DNA from: Apoda limacodes
Taxonomy: Eukaryota > Arthropoda > Insecta > Lepidoptera > Limacodidae
Reading direction: 5' to 3'
Length of the DNA: 64,000 nt
Assembly (NCBI GenBank): GCA_946406115.1
Contig: OX291562.1
Span: forward strand, 8,524,001-8,588,000
This document shows, piece after piece, positions 33,795 through 45,775 of the stretch; the stretch's first letter is position 1; every line of letters begins with the position of its first letter. Position numbers and translations under genes: made by a program. The notes below the pieces were generated by a model. It was not told where the DNA came from, did not search any database, and worked only from the letters and a program-made list of their open reading frames with translations.

Positions 33795-34740
33795 AATATA
33801 TATAGCGTTCCGTACCCAAAGGGTGCCCATGGTAACCTTTTACTAAGCCTCTATCTTTTAAACCGATTAGACACATACGTTGACTATTTGGGCACGCCCC
33901 ACCCTCACCGATGGACTCGAATCTCCGCCACTCGGGACACAAGGTAAAAGCGAAACCACCACCAACTTGAAAATTAATTTCTTGTCAAATAATAAAAAAA
34001 CAAATACCTATAAGGAGTACATGATTTTTTATTTCGGCTCTAAGGTAAAGACGGTATACAAGTTAAGTTAAACAACAAATAATTACATTAGTAGTAGCCC
34101 AATCACTAAAGTAATTCACTGTTAAAAAGCCTGTAACAGCATTTTTAGTTTATAAATTATAATTTTTAAATTTAATGTTTTTAAAAAGTTAAATTTTGGA
34201 TTCATATTTCTATTTTTAAGGTTCCGTACCCAAAGGGTAATTCCTAACTACTACGAAATTACTAAGACTCCGCTGTCCGTCCGTCCCTCCGTCCGTCTGT
34301 CAACAGGCTGTATCTCATGAACCGTGATAGTTAGACAGTCTAAATTTTCACAGAAGATGTATTTATGTTGCCGCTATAACAACAAATAATAAAAACAGAA
34401 TAAAAGAAATCTTTAAGGGGGCTCCTATACAACAACGTGATTTTTTTGCTCGATTTTGATAACCGGCAACAGGCAGACGCTTAAAATATTCACAGAATAT
34501 TTAGTTATATTGTCATTAGGTATATAGTAATTATTAAAATAAAACAAATATTTTAGGGGGGCTCGTATACAACAAACCTGATTTTGTTATCGTTTCTATA
34601 GATAATGGTACGGAACCCTAAGTGCGCGAGTCCGACTCGCACTTGGCCGATTTTTATTTGATGATTAATTCTTTTGTTAGGGTTCCGTACCCAAAGGGTA
34701 ATTATTAGGGTTCCGTACCCAGAGGGTAATCACCGGAACT
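33795..34740. repeat. GGTTCCGTACCC repeats, two or three nested copies
   Basis: 'ttccgtacccaaagggt' starts at about 33808, 34221, 34681 and 34710. Between are 'ctgtccgtccgtccctccgt', 'tgtatctcatgaaccgtgat', 'aaattttcacagaa' and the terminus 'cgagtccgactcgcacttgg'. Lies in the gap between the convergent GH1 pairs, just past the stop of copy C. Confidence 0.75.
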
Positions 34741-35656
34741 AAAAAAATATTTTTTCTAAAGACGCAATAATAATATTTTTTATAAATTCTCATATATAAA
34801 AAAAATATTCTAATGAGAAGTTGCACATGCGGTACTTGCTACCGAACCAATTTTTTATACTTATCTGATTTTGCAAATAAGCTCATTTTGGCGCTTATTT
34901 TTAATTTAGAACAGTAAATTAATTAAAATTATTATAATAAAGCACACAACAGAAATTCTGTTTTTTAATCCTTCACTTTTGTAAGGATCAGGATTATAGT
35001 TGAAGTCGATTGTCTTTGTTTTTATCAATTTCTTATATACTAAAGCCGATTTTCGTGGGGATCTTCTTCTTTGGGGATCGTTCATATCCACTTCGTAAAG
35101 ACCATACTTCTGGCTGAAAAATAATAATAAAAATAAATAAATATGCATTGACACTATACGCAGCGCCATGATCCCAAACTGAGCAAAGCGTACACTATAT
35201 GGATACCAGAGACAAACAAATACTTATTTTTTTAAGGGTCTAACCTTTTTCTAAGCCCACACTGTATGTCTGTCTGTCTGTCCGACCATTAAATGGCTCT
35301 ATCTTTTAGACCGAAGTAGGTAGGAGCCTGGATTTTATATAAATATGTGTAATAGCCATTATTATAAATAATAGAAAGTTAGAAAAATACCACGCGAGTC
35401 TGTTTTTTAAACTCACACCCGTTCTTGTTTTAGTAATTCAGTGCCCTTTCACCGAATAAATGTTTATTTAGTAAATAAATAAATACAAACATGATAAAGA
35501 AACAAATAATTATATTAACATTATTATTTATAATTACGACCATTATTAATAATAACGAAAAGAATATTTTGCTTTCTAGAAATATTGATATTTTTTGCCT
35601 CAAAATAATCATTCATCAATCATCATTAAACTCAATAACCTTAAAGTCGATCCGAT

Positions 35657-35960
35657 AAAACTTTGTCGTCCTGGGAGGGAATTGGGAACAGTCTCGAGTT
35701 ATTCGGACTCTGGGATTCCAGAGAAAAATGTATGGAGTCTTACTTACCTCTCGAAACCTGTGATTGAAATGAATTGCATACATCTAAAACTTTGTCGTCC
35801 TGGGAGGGAATTGGGAACAGTCTCGAGCTATTCGGACTCTGGGATTCCAGAGAAAAATGTACGGAGTCTGACTTACCTCTCGAAACCTGTGAATGTACTT
35901 GCATACATTTTTCCCCCGAATTCCAGAGTTCGAATAGCTCGAGAATGTTCCTAATAAGGT
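35657..35960. repeat. 129-bp tandem duplication ending in a long hairpin
   Basis: 'ctttgtcgtcctgggaggga' begins at 35661 and again at 35790. In the second unit the arm 35821-35861 ('tctcgagctattcggactct'...) pairs with 35904-35944 ('...gttcgaatagctcgaga') with about five mismatches over 41 bp, loop about 42 nt. Same family as 18629-18770. Confidence 0.75.
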
Positions 35961-36204
35961 CCCTGCATTGTGGCTGGTTTATTGATTAAACGAGTTTGAA
36001 CACACGAGGTGGAAGGCAAACTAGAACGCGAGCTACGATGCAAGCTATTAGCGAGATGCGACAGTGTAATAAGCGAGATGCGAGAGTCTAATAAGCTAAT
36101 AGTTTCTGAATAAAGTTACTGACATAAAGTCGAATCAACTATTAGGATCCTTTGTTTGTCTACGGAATCCTAGCAAAGAGGGCAAGAGTTTTTTTTAATA
36201 ATAT

Positions 36205-36590
36205 AAATAAACTAGCTTCTGCCAGTGGCTTCGCCCGTGGTAAATTTCGTTATCGGCGTAAGTCCTCAATTATAGAAAAAAAACAAACTAATAAATATTT
36301 CCTCCTGAATGGCATAATACATTCGTGTCTGTGAAACCATCGAAATACCCAACCTAATCTGTCAAGCCGTCTAGAAGTTATGTGAAAAATATAAGTTCCG
36401 AAGGACAATTCTTACTACCCTTTGTCCTATTACCCGTTTTCCCGTAGGAATGATGCATTTTCCCGCGGTAAAAAGTAGCTTCTTATGGTAAAAGAATTTT
36501 TCAAATCGGTCCAGTAGTTTCGGAGCCTATTCAATACAAACATACTTACATACAAATCTTTCCTCTTTATAATATTAGTATAGAAAATAA
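36205..36590 (+). repeat. Noncoding LINE/SINE-type 3' end
   Basis: 'gcttctgccagtggcttcgc', 'aaatcggtccagtagtttcg' and 'ctttataatattagtataga' are the standard blocks of this repeat, here in the intron of copy C. Confidence 0.6.
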
Positions 36591-36639
36591 ATATTTTTGG
36601 ACATTACACAGCGCCGCCTCGCCCCAAAGAAAGTTAAGC

Positions 36640-36800
36640 AGATAAATATTACTTTCCTTTTGTAAATACATACATATAAATACACCCAACTCAAGACAAA
36701 TACAAATTTTTATTACATAAATGTGTGCGGGAATCGAACCCACACACAGCACAGCAGTCGGCCACACTACTAACTAGGCTGCGAGGGAGTCGTAAGTTTA
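36640..36800 (-). mobile_element. tRNA-derived SINE-like element
   Basis: The minus strand has a B box GGTTCGATTCCCGCACAC preceded by 'gcctagttagtagtgtggcc' and followed by an AT-rich tail with 'gtgtatttatatg'. The copy at 52495-52625 has the same plan. Confidence 0.55.
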
Positions 36801-37784
36801 GTTCAAGGACGTCCGGTTTTAAGGCTATGGTGTACCCTAGCAAAACCGTGCCTTTTACACCAGTGTACAAAGACATATTAGCTACGCTATTAAAGCTGTA
36901 TGCTTTAATATAGATAGCATAGAGACACAGTTTCTCGTGCGATAGGCGCTAATACGCGACCGCGCGTTAAAAATCTCGCTTTCCTCTTTTTTTTGTAAGT
37001 AAAAAAATTAAACATTTATTTAGAATTACCTATGAAAATAGCAAATTTACTTGGTCATATTAATAAATGTTTTTTATGAAATAAGAATGAATAAATTTCA
37101 CTTTTACAAACAATTTCAATAACGGCCCAAAAATGACAGTTTTTTTTGCAACTTTTTAATTGGCAAATTATTATAATATTAGTAAATTAACTTGATTAAG
37201 GTTTAGACTACCCATAGCATATATTTTGTGTACTCAGGACTGTAATAAAATTAATCAAATTCTTGCAAACTACACTCGTTTGGGTATGCCATCACCTTAA
37301 CAGTCGCGGTCGGTTTCACGTGTCTTGTTAACCGACATAATATGCCAATAATCCAACTACAGAGATTAGCCAAGATTTGTATATCTGTGTCATACAGATT
37401 TATGTTTATTTAAAATAGCTTAGTTATAAAAATGAATGCATTGATGCTGCGAACAAAAGACGCCTAAAATAATGAGTCTTTTAATAAAAACAATGAACTA
37501 ACGTGTAACCTAAAGTCCATTCGAAATTATCCATTAGACTCCAAACAAAATATCCCTTGATATTACATCCATCGTTCAAAGCGTCTAGCATGGCACTCCA
37601 ATAATTATTAAAGTAATTGACTCTAGGATCATCATTAAGGCCAAAAGTTGAAGGGAAACCATTTTCAGTCACATATATCGGTGGGTTATCATATTCATTT
37701 TTTAAATAAACTAGTAATTTATAAAATCCTGGGCCGTATTCCTGTAACATAAAATTATGACCATAAAATAGTACATTGTGCATG

Positions 37785-38325
37785 TGAAAATAACCAACGA
37801 GAGGCTATTTAGAAACCTAAGGCCGATAGCTTTAATGACTCAAGTTTATAATTTCTGTGCCGCCTGTGTTACACACAATGTTTTTCATCACATTTGCAAT
37901 TAAATAAATAAAAATATAAGATGAAAAAATGAATAAACTCACCAAAACACAATTGAAATGGCGGGAATAGAAGTATAGACAATGTCCCAGACAGGCGGTC
38001 TCTAGATATCTAGAGAATTTTTAAATAAAAAGTTTTTGCTGAAGTTAAAACTTGTAATTGTTCGCTTGGCGCGTAGTTCATTTCTAGAACCACAGATGGC
38101 GCTTTTATACTTACATACATACTTGATAAAATAGACAGCACCTACGTAGAAAACGCGCGGTGCGTTTGTATGTCTTTATTGAACTTCGGTTCTATAAACT
38201 CCCGCTTTGCCTTGAGAAAAGTAAAATTTAAAAGGAAAAGCCCGTGGGAGTAATTAAGGTCTTAGCACCCGCTTTACCTGCAAGTAATGGCACTGTTTAC
38301 GAGTAAGTGTTATGAGAATTATGTT
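37785..38325 (-). mobile_element. Non-coding derivative of the tyrosine-recombinase element
   Basis: In an intron of copy C. Blocks 'aaccaacgagaggctattta', 'gtgttacacacaatgttttt', 'accaaaacacaattgaaatg', 'ccagatggcgctttta'-type and 'cttagcacccgctttacctg' in the usual order, no coding section. Confidence 0.75.
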
Positions 38326-38339
38326 GTTGCTATTTATCT

Positions 38340-38655
38340 AACAACTAGCTTTTGTCCATGGCTCTGCCTGCGGTAAATCAGTTATCGGCCTAGAATTTCT
38401 ACGGAAACTCCTTGATAATAGTCAAAAAATTTGCTATAGCAAGATGTAGATGTAGCTATGGCTCTTACGCGTCTAATTTTTTATAGCTAGTCATGTGGGA
38501 ACTATTTAATTTTTCGAGATAAAATATCCTACGTCTTTTCAACTGTCCTTGTGTCAAAAAACAGCTTAACAGGATACTACGGAGTATGCTGAAAGTAAAG
38601 ATATGAAACAAACATAAACCAACAAAATCACCGTCGCATTTATAATATATTGGTA
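38340..38655 (+). repeat. Noncoding LINE/SINE-type 3' end
   Basis: 'aactagcttttgtccatggc' start, 'atgtgggaactatttaattt' and an ending 'gtcgcatttataatata' place it with 36205 and 61720. Confidence 0.55.
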
Positions 38656-39309
38656 TGGATTAGCATATACATACGTATGCAATTAAACTTACCCTCAGCC
38701 ACGAGCTTTCACTTCCTGGCCACGACAAATTTTGATATACACCAATATTTGCATCATCTTTATATGATGGCACATCATACTTTCCATTAAGCGATCCATT
38801 TCTATAAATGATTGATGTAGTGTAATGATTAAGACCCATGAAGTCAGCAGTTCCTTTTATATAATTCACTTGGTTTTCAGTAAAAGGGCGGAGTCTTGAA
38901 GAGCCTTTTATGCCTTGCCTTTTACTTGCTGCTGCTACTCGATCTATTAACCTTTTAGGGTAATTACCTTCCTTTCTAAAAATTGGGTCCATGTATTGAC
39001 CTAACTGAAATATAACAGAAAGGTCTTTTACTAATGTAAATTCAAATATTATTTGACTTAATATACCGAGTGAAAATTTAAGTTTGGTTATCAAAAAGAG
39101 TAGCTTCCTTAACCGGTAGTATGTTCTGAAAGATGTTTTAAGGAAAGCAGTACAAAAGACTTTGTCTCATTAAAAAAAAAATAATGTATATTAAATAATT
39201 TGGCTTCACACAGCGTCACACAGCGTCGCTCAGCAGCCGATGCTAATATATTTTTGAGGCTTGGGAAGACGCATATGATGCAATAGGAATAGTTTGTTAT
39301 CATGCAACA

Positions 39310-39880
39310 TTGATTGGTAAACTACATCACTATAGTGTTAAGGCCAGTAGTCTGAACCTTTTGAGTTCGTATTTAAGTGGCAGAATTCAAACGGTTGACA
39401 TTAATGGTGTAAGATCGTCGGGGTCTGTAGTGCGCATGGGCTGCTACAAGGTTCAATTTTGGGTCCTTTTCTGTTTCTTATATATAAATGGTCTACCAAG
39501 CTTTGTAAACTGTATCTATGAAATAGTGTTGTTTGCTAATGGCGCATCTCTTTTATTTAAAGTAAAATGTCAGCAAACCGATTGTGACCAAGTAAAAAAA
39601 GCTATTTCCAAAGTCGTAAATTGGTTAACTGACAATAATCTTTTGCTTAGTGAGAAAAATACCAAATGCATCAAATTTACGTTACCTAACGTGAGACAAG
39701 TTGACACAAAAATTGTTGTAAAGACGAAAAACTTGACGTAGTGGACACTTCTAAATTTTGTAGGTATAATACTTGATTCTAAGCTGCGATGGGGACCCGT
39801 GGTAAAGTTATAATAAATAAGAAAATTTGACGATTTTAAAGTGTAAAAAAAACTACTTGAATAAAGAGCTATTTGATTTG
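39310..39880 (+). mobile_element. Jockey/CR1-like LINE RT fragment
   Basis: Frame 39310-39741 reads SLNLLSSYLSGRIQTVDING, LFCFLYINGLPSFVN, LFANGASLLFKVK (catalytic FADD changed to FANG) and NWLTDNNLLLSEKNTKCI. Then IILDSKLRWGP in another frame and a 'tatttgatttgattta' tail. Inactive; in an intron of copy C on the opposite strand. Confidence 0.75.
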
Positions 39881-40364
39881 ATTTATGGCATTCAAATTGT
39901 TATAGTCTTCAGTAAATTTTTACATCTTTCTTTTGACTCACTCGGTCCTGATACTAATGGGGATCAAAAGTGTATGAAATCACTTGAAAAAAGAGAGGAA
40001 GATAGTAGATAATCTTAAAATATAAATAGTTTTTATATATTTTTGTTTGATTTCTAATTATTTTTTTGTATTTGCTGTAATAACAGTAGATATGGTTTCA
40101 TAGTTATATAATTTTTAAATTTCATGTTTCATTGATATCTTATTAAATTTCTGTCCATTTGGTAGGGTGCCAAAAATGCTAACTTTCCCCGCTGGATAGC
40201 GATGCTGATCTTCTGAGGAAGAAAAGAGCCAGCCCAACTGTCACCCATAGCATAGATATAATAAACTGTAATAGTAGTTTAAGTCGGCCTTTTTACGGAC
40301 CAACAATGACGTGTGTTACGCAGACGGAAGCAGCGTCGGTCCATAAAAAGCGATTCGGACGGTA

Positions 40365-40440
40365 ACGTCCCTTTCTCGAAATGGCCCGCGCTCTCAAAAT
40401 GGCCCTTGCTCAAAACGGCCCTTTCTCAAAATGGACAAGT
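40365..40440. repeat. Short degenerate tandem repeat
   Basis: Four units of 15-19 bp built on 'cctttctcaaaatggc'. Follows the third exon of copy C in gene orientation, inside the intron. Confidence 0.75.
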
Positions 40441-41310
40441 AATTTACTATTAGACTTCATTATATATATGCTCATGGCGACAACCTGAAGAGTTTTATAA
40501 AATTGTAGAGCTAAAAGACTCAATGGGCCATGATTTTTAAAAGCAAGTGGCAAAAATATGTTATCTCTCATTATCGGTTCATATTTTCGCTGGTCACCGT
40601 TTTTACGCAAAGCTCGCAAAGATGATTATAAATAAGCAATTATACTCACATAAAATGCCAAATAATCTTTAACAGCTTCCTTGTCATCTTCTGAGTCAGA
40701 TTGTGGTTCACCCCATTGCATACTCAAAACTATTCCAATTTGACCTTTTTGAGATTCTTTGAATTCGTCCACATATATATGGTATGCCTTGGCATTGGCC
40801 AATAGTAAATTTCTGCCACATTCATAAAATCCTTCACCTGGTGAATGCATTTTTGGTGGATGATAGCCGTACCCAAGACGCAATGAATATAGGGTTCATT
40901 TACTGTTATCCAATTCTTCACTCGATCTCCGAAATTTTCAAATAAAATCCTAGAGTAATTGCCGAACATATCAACAGTATTCTCATTCAACCAACCACCT
41001 AGCTCATTTATTTTTTGTGGTAGATCCCAATGGTAAATTGTAACAAACGGTACTATATCATTTTTTATTAATTCATCGATTAAATTATTATAATGTTCTA
41101 TTCCAAGTGTGTTTATATTTCCCCAGCCTTGTGGTAAAATTCGTGGCCAGGATATAGAAAATCTATAATTTTTAACACCAAGCTCTTTTAACATCTCGAT
41201 ATCTCGTTTATAGAGGTAGTAAGAGTTTGTAGTGTGATCAGCATTTGTACCATCAAGGATTATATCTGGGTTAGTGTGACACATAGAGTCCCACATGGAC
41301 AACCCCTTTC

Positions 41311-42240
41311 CTGAAAAAGAAATAAATGTTTTATCTTATTTGAAATAAATAATAATGCTCTGAAATAAAAAAAAAATATTTTGGAATTAAATATATTTTG
41401 ATTATAATGATAGTTCTTTGTGTATCTAAACAAGTTCTTTGGGCAATAAACCATTTTTTGATTCAGCGATGCGTTTAACCCAAAAATAAAACCTTATATT
41501 TGACAAACAGATGCAGTCACAGATATGGCGAAGACATACCCGTTACTACAAAAATTAAAACGTCAATTAGTTTTTTCTCTTTTGCGCATGAAATTTTTGC
41601 ACACTATGCACTTAATGTATAAAACCACACGCGGATTTTAGCGTAGAAAAACATCCGCAGATCGCCACAAAAGTGCTGGAGACGCAATGAAGAAATGTTG
41701 TCACTACGCGTTTTACAGATAAAGGTTTTTTTCACTTTCACTGATAGCTTCCAACTCGCATGCTTTTAGTAAACTACAAAGCCAATATTCCTACTACTAA
41801 CGAGAGTAGCCAGTCTGGATTGCCTAAAAAGAAGGAAATGCTAGACGGTACAAAACTGACGAGTAAGGTACGATTTTCAAAAAAAAATACCAAGATATAA
41901 ATTTTTAATAATTGTACCTAGCTAGCTACCCATTTGGACGAAACCTCGGGCACACCGTATTGAGGGCCCCGGCGCCAGACCCAATTATACGCTTCCGCTA
42001 TGTCCAGGCTTCATAGCAATGCCTCCCCTGTTAAGATTAGTTGGTGATTATTGGTTCAGTTGCTGGATTGACTCTAGTGTTTTGGTAAATAAATCAAGAT
42101 AAACACAACGTCTATTGCTTGATTCATTATGTCTGATGAGCTCAAGAAATACACGTTCGAATTACTGGGCTATCAAATCTGAGTCATGAGTTACACCTAA
42201 TGGAAAGAAGAGAGAGCACATATTGCATACTTGTTAGCTT
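41311..42240 (-). other. Intron of copy C, nothing recognised
   Basis: AT-rich intron starting at the acceptor TTTTTCAG (gene strand). No coding match. Confidence 0.5.
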
Positions 42241-42249
42241 ATTATTAAA

Positions 42250-42380
42250 GTATTGTATTATTACTTTAAATAGAACTTCTTGCCAGCTCTTTTTGGCAGA
42301 AATTAAAATTGTTTACATTGTATCGACTATTCAAAAATGTTCTCGAAACCTTTTTGAATAAATATTGTTTGATTTGATTT
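42250..42380 (+). mobile_element. LINE 3' tail
   Basis: 'cttcttgccagctctttttg' followed by 'cctttttgaataaatattg' and a 'tttgatttgattta' tail like that at 39865. Short remnant of a CR1/jockey-type element. Confidence 0.5.
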
Positions 42381-42799
42381 AGCCCCGCTTTGTTCAATTT
42401 CCCCGATACCCATTCCTTGCCAAACAGCCCGCACCCGACGCATCTCCTGATTCTTTTTCATATTTGGCTTGTGTTTACTTTCCTTATATTCGAAATGATA
42501 ATTAGAGTGTTAATTCGGGTGAAAGGCTCATTTCAGTCTCGGACGAATATCGAAATATCTCGTCAGAAATGAGTGCCTTTCACCCCTTAGTTATCAATTT
42601 ACTATTGTTTTTAAATTTATATTTTATGGAGGAAATTATTAACGGCATTTTTATTAGAACATTATCAATAGAACTAGAAGTGTAGCGCTGAAAGATAGAT
42701 AAAAAAGTAAAATTTAACAACAATAAATACAAGTACAATAACTTGATTACAAATAACTTACCATCGCATCGCCGTCATTGGCAATCGGAATTCATTCAG

Positions 42800-43030
42800 C
42801 GGTGTAAGAGAAACTTCTTCCCGCGAACGCTTGGGTTGTGGAATTAGCTCCCTGCCAAGGTTTTCTCTAAGGACTACAGTATGGGGTTCTTCAAGAAAGA
42901 ATTTATTAAATTTTTGAGGGGTTGGCAACGCGCGAGTAATACAAGCAGTGTTGCAAGCGTCTATAGACCACGATGACCGCTTACCATCAGGCGGACCGTA
43001 GGCTTGTTTGCCACCTTACTGGTATAAAAG
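42800..43030 (+). mobile_element. 3' end of the jockey/CR1-type LINE
   Basis: 'gaattagctccctgccaagg', 'gttggcaacgcgcgagtaat', 'gaccgcttaccatcaggcgg' and 'gcttgtttgccaccttactg'. In an intron of copy C. Confidence 0.8.
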
Positions 43031-43664
43031 GCATCAAATCAACGAATCTCTAAAAGAAAACGCCTGTGGCTCCAACACAGTCCACAGCCCAATTCTTTGT
43101 TACCTGGTACTTCGAGATTTGGGCTCAATTTAGTTCGCAACGTGAATGGTCTCCTAGCCAATATATCCGAATTCCAATTTTAACTTGTATAGAAAAATGT
43201 TGGTATTATCCTTTCTTCATAAAACAATAGTTTGATTCAAAATGCATGTTATCTACATACCGTCAGCATCCCAAGCACCTTCTGTTTGGAAAGCAGATGT
43301 AGATACGCCGAATTCAAAATTTGAGGGAAAAGACTTAAATTGTTTCGTCTTACTTTCAGGATTGCCAACAGTGAATGTTAATAACCTAGTAAAATAAAAT
43401 GAAATTAATTTTGAGATACCGATATTTGGGGAAAATTTTGTCCAATGTGGGAAATGCACAATTCTCGAAATAAGGAATTTAAAAGAGTCTAACCAAGCTA
43501 GTACATTATCTAAAGTCTGTTTACAATATCAGGTATGATGTCTGTACACAAGTGCGTTCCAGTTATAACTCGTTCAAGGTTTGATACTAGGTACGTTATG
43601 GAATCATCACAGTTTCCTCGTGTCATAATAGTACATTATCTATCTAATACCTTTAAACGAGCAA

Positions 43665-43985
43665 TTCTTGTATATATGTATATATTTATAATCTGAATCT
43701 CGGAAACGGCTCCATCGATTTTCATGAAATTTAGTATGTAAGGGGTTTCGGGGGCGATAAATTGATCTAGCTAGGTTTCATTTTCAGAAAGCGCCGTTTT
43801 ATCCGTGTTTTTAGGCAATGATAAACTGGAAAATATGATTCTTTCTGACTATTGGCGAGTAGTAATACTATTATTTTTACCGAAACAGCAACGATAAAGC
43901 TACTTGACAATAGACGGCGGTTGTGAAGCTACTTGACAATAGATGGCGTTGCTAAAAAAAACGAGTGAAGCTCGGTCTGCCAATT
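43665..43985 (+). repeat. Dispersed repeat shared with 61225-61480
   Basis: 'ctgaatctcgg', 'gtttttaggcaatgataaac', 'ttggcgagtagtaatactat' and 'gctacttgacaatagatggc' occur in the same order in both places. A 25-bp block is itself duplicated at 43909 and 43929. No coding. Confidence 0.75.
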
Positions 43986-44622
43986 ACTATGTATTAATTT
44001 CTGTACCATCCGTGTTACACACAAAGTTTTTAATCACATTTGAGTTGAATAGTTTTCTTGCTCTGTGACATTTCTATCAGTAACATTCGTTTTTCTTTGT
44101 TTTGCTGTTGTTTTCGCCGGTAAATTAGATGATTGATTTAGTAATGAGCTAATTCCAATTAAAAAGGCTCTGTACAGTGATTTACAACATTTGAAATAAT
44201 TTTGCTGCCAAAAAGCTCAAGATTATTTTACTAATCTCCCACAATACAGTGACTTCGATCATTTATATGATTTAGGTTTGGGCCTGAACTTGAAAAGTAT
44301 TAAATAATTCTTATTAAACATATAAAATATTTTTATTTTTTAGTAAATAACGAAACCAAAGTATTAGCAATGATTTTAAGACAGAAATTATTATTATTTT
44401 GTCATTTCTTTACGCACTTATGAGTCTTTTAAGTTTAAAAATAATTTATCTTCTAATTTATAAAAAAATGACTTTGATCAGTCTTTCCCTTTACTCTTCA
44501 AATAACAAAGTAATGAAAATTAATGCATTAAATATATCAGATAGAGCATGTTGAGGCAATGGGATCACCACGCCATCGTATCATTAAAGATAAAATGTCA
44601 TAAATTTCAAATATAAACTTAC

Positions 44623-44675
44623 CATAATGATATTATAAATATTATAATAATATGGTTTTTCACAATTAAAGACAT
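44623..44675 (-). other. Signal-peptide exon of GH1 copy C
   Basis: A 53-nt exon read on the minus strand: ATG, then 16 further codons rich in Ile, then TG before a GTAAGT donor. Joining TG to the G that opens exon 43385-43261 makes a Trp codon and keeps the frame. The shared MSLI start with copy D's first exon supports the call. Inferred by hand; no transcript evidence. Confidence 0.8.
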
Positions 44676-44796
44676 GTCTTTTGTATTATCACTTGTTAAA
44701 CACTAATTTTGTATAGGTATCATTTATACTTTAGCCATACGTTCGCGAAATCATAGATACATAAATTATCTAATCAATAGGTGTTAATGTATGTTA

Positions 44797-44799
<3 letters not shown>

Positions 44800-44834
<35 letters not shown>
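44800..44834. repeat. (GT)n microsatellite
   Basis: About 17 GT units just upstream of the start exon of copy C. Confidence 0.95.
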
Positions 44835-44837
<3 letters not shown>

Positions 44838-45046
44838 AAGTCACGGTCTTAATCTAAGAAAATCCCAGGAAGGGATCCCAAAATGTGGAGGACGACTTAG
44901 TTTTATCAACTACTTTAGTCTTGGGTGACAGGTAGTCAGCCTATCGCTGTATCACTGCTTTCAATACAGTGTATTTGGACTAAAGTGGTTGGTGGTAGTG
45001 GTTACCATCCTTAGAGTTACTCTAATCTAAGTGGTTAAGTAAAAGA
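44835..45046. other. Intergenic, nothing recognised
   Basis: Possible promoter side of copy C, with no recognisable motif. Confidence 0.4.
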
Positions 45047-45233
45047 CCCGTGTGCCTAGTGTGAGTTTTTAACGCTACTATCGCGTTCGCGTCAACGAAA
45101 TACATGTATGGAAATGCAGGAGCGCCTCTAGCGGACGCGTTTCGAGATGGTTTTTTCTCATAGGACTTTTAGTGAATACGCGAACGCGATAGTAGAGGTA
45201 CGAATACGCAAAAACTCACACTAAGCACACCGG
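45047..45233. mobile_element. MITE with long inverted ends
   Basis: 'gtgtgcctagtgtgagtttt' at the left matches inverted 'aaaactcacactaagcacac' at the right. Inner arms 'gctactatcgcgttcgcgt' and 'acgcgaacgcgatagtag' pair too. About 187 bp, no coding. Confidence 0.8.
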
Positions 45234-45514
45234 TATATATCACTATATTCTAGTTGCTAGTTCTTTACAAAGCTGTTAAGAAGTCAGGATTTGACAGGGG
45301 AGAAGATTAATCTTCCATGTCAGGTGCAGGTACTACTGTATCAAATTTCAAGTCTATACGTTTGTAGTTGCTGATAGTTTCTATCTTATCTAGTCAGAGT
45401 CAGATAGTAGATAAACAGCTGTAACATACTAACAGACAAACACCGAAGGTTCCGGATAAAGCTTGCACACATGAGACACACTTATAATTTACTTTTAGCT
45501 ACCGCGTGGCACAC

Positions 45515-45775
45515 ACTTTTCAACCGACTTCAAATAACGAGTGACGAGTACGAATTATAAGACGTACACTAAAAATATCCATACTCGTAACAAAATTTTA
45601 TACAATCATCAACATATAAAAATTAAGATTGTATATAGTATGGTTTTCTCATGGATGCCATTTTCAAAACTGGACCAAATTAAAATGAGACAAGGGAAGC
45701 ACCAGCTTTCCAATAAAAAAGAATCATCAAAATCGGTTCACCCAGACGAAAGTTTTTTTTATAAATAGCTATTTA
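45515..45775 (+). repeat. Dispersed repeat
   Basis: 'caaccgacttcaaataacga' and, further on, 'catcaaaatcggttcaccca' are phrases I associate with an abundant lepidopteran repeat. One copy only here. Confidence 0.45.

Larger units (their letters stand above)
34906..44675 (-). pseudogene. GH1 beta-glucosidase-like gene, copy C, with one 7-nt frameshift
   Basis: Six minus-strand exons: 44675-44623, 43385-43261, 41310-40650, 39004-38693, 37741-37503 and 35113-34906, with GT-AG borders and the same phases as copy D. The 53-nt first exon reads MSLIVKNHIIIIFIISL, a good signal peptide, and joins in phase 2 to WLLTFTVGNPE. Acid/base motif TVNEP, nucleophile YVTENGF and WSLMDNFEW are all present. The third exon is 661 nt instead of 668: a 7-nt deletion just after TVNEPYIHC, near 40875-40885, shifts the frame, although reading frames on both sides are otherwise open. 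The C-terminus (ISVVCFIIIILINLLF) is hydrophobic. A freshly broken gene is the simplest reading; an assembly error or a null allele is possible because no other lesion was seen. Confidence 0.85.
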
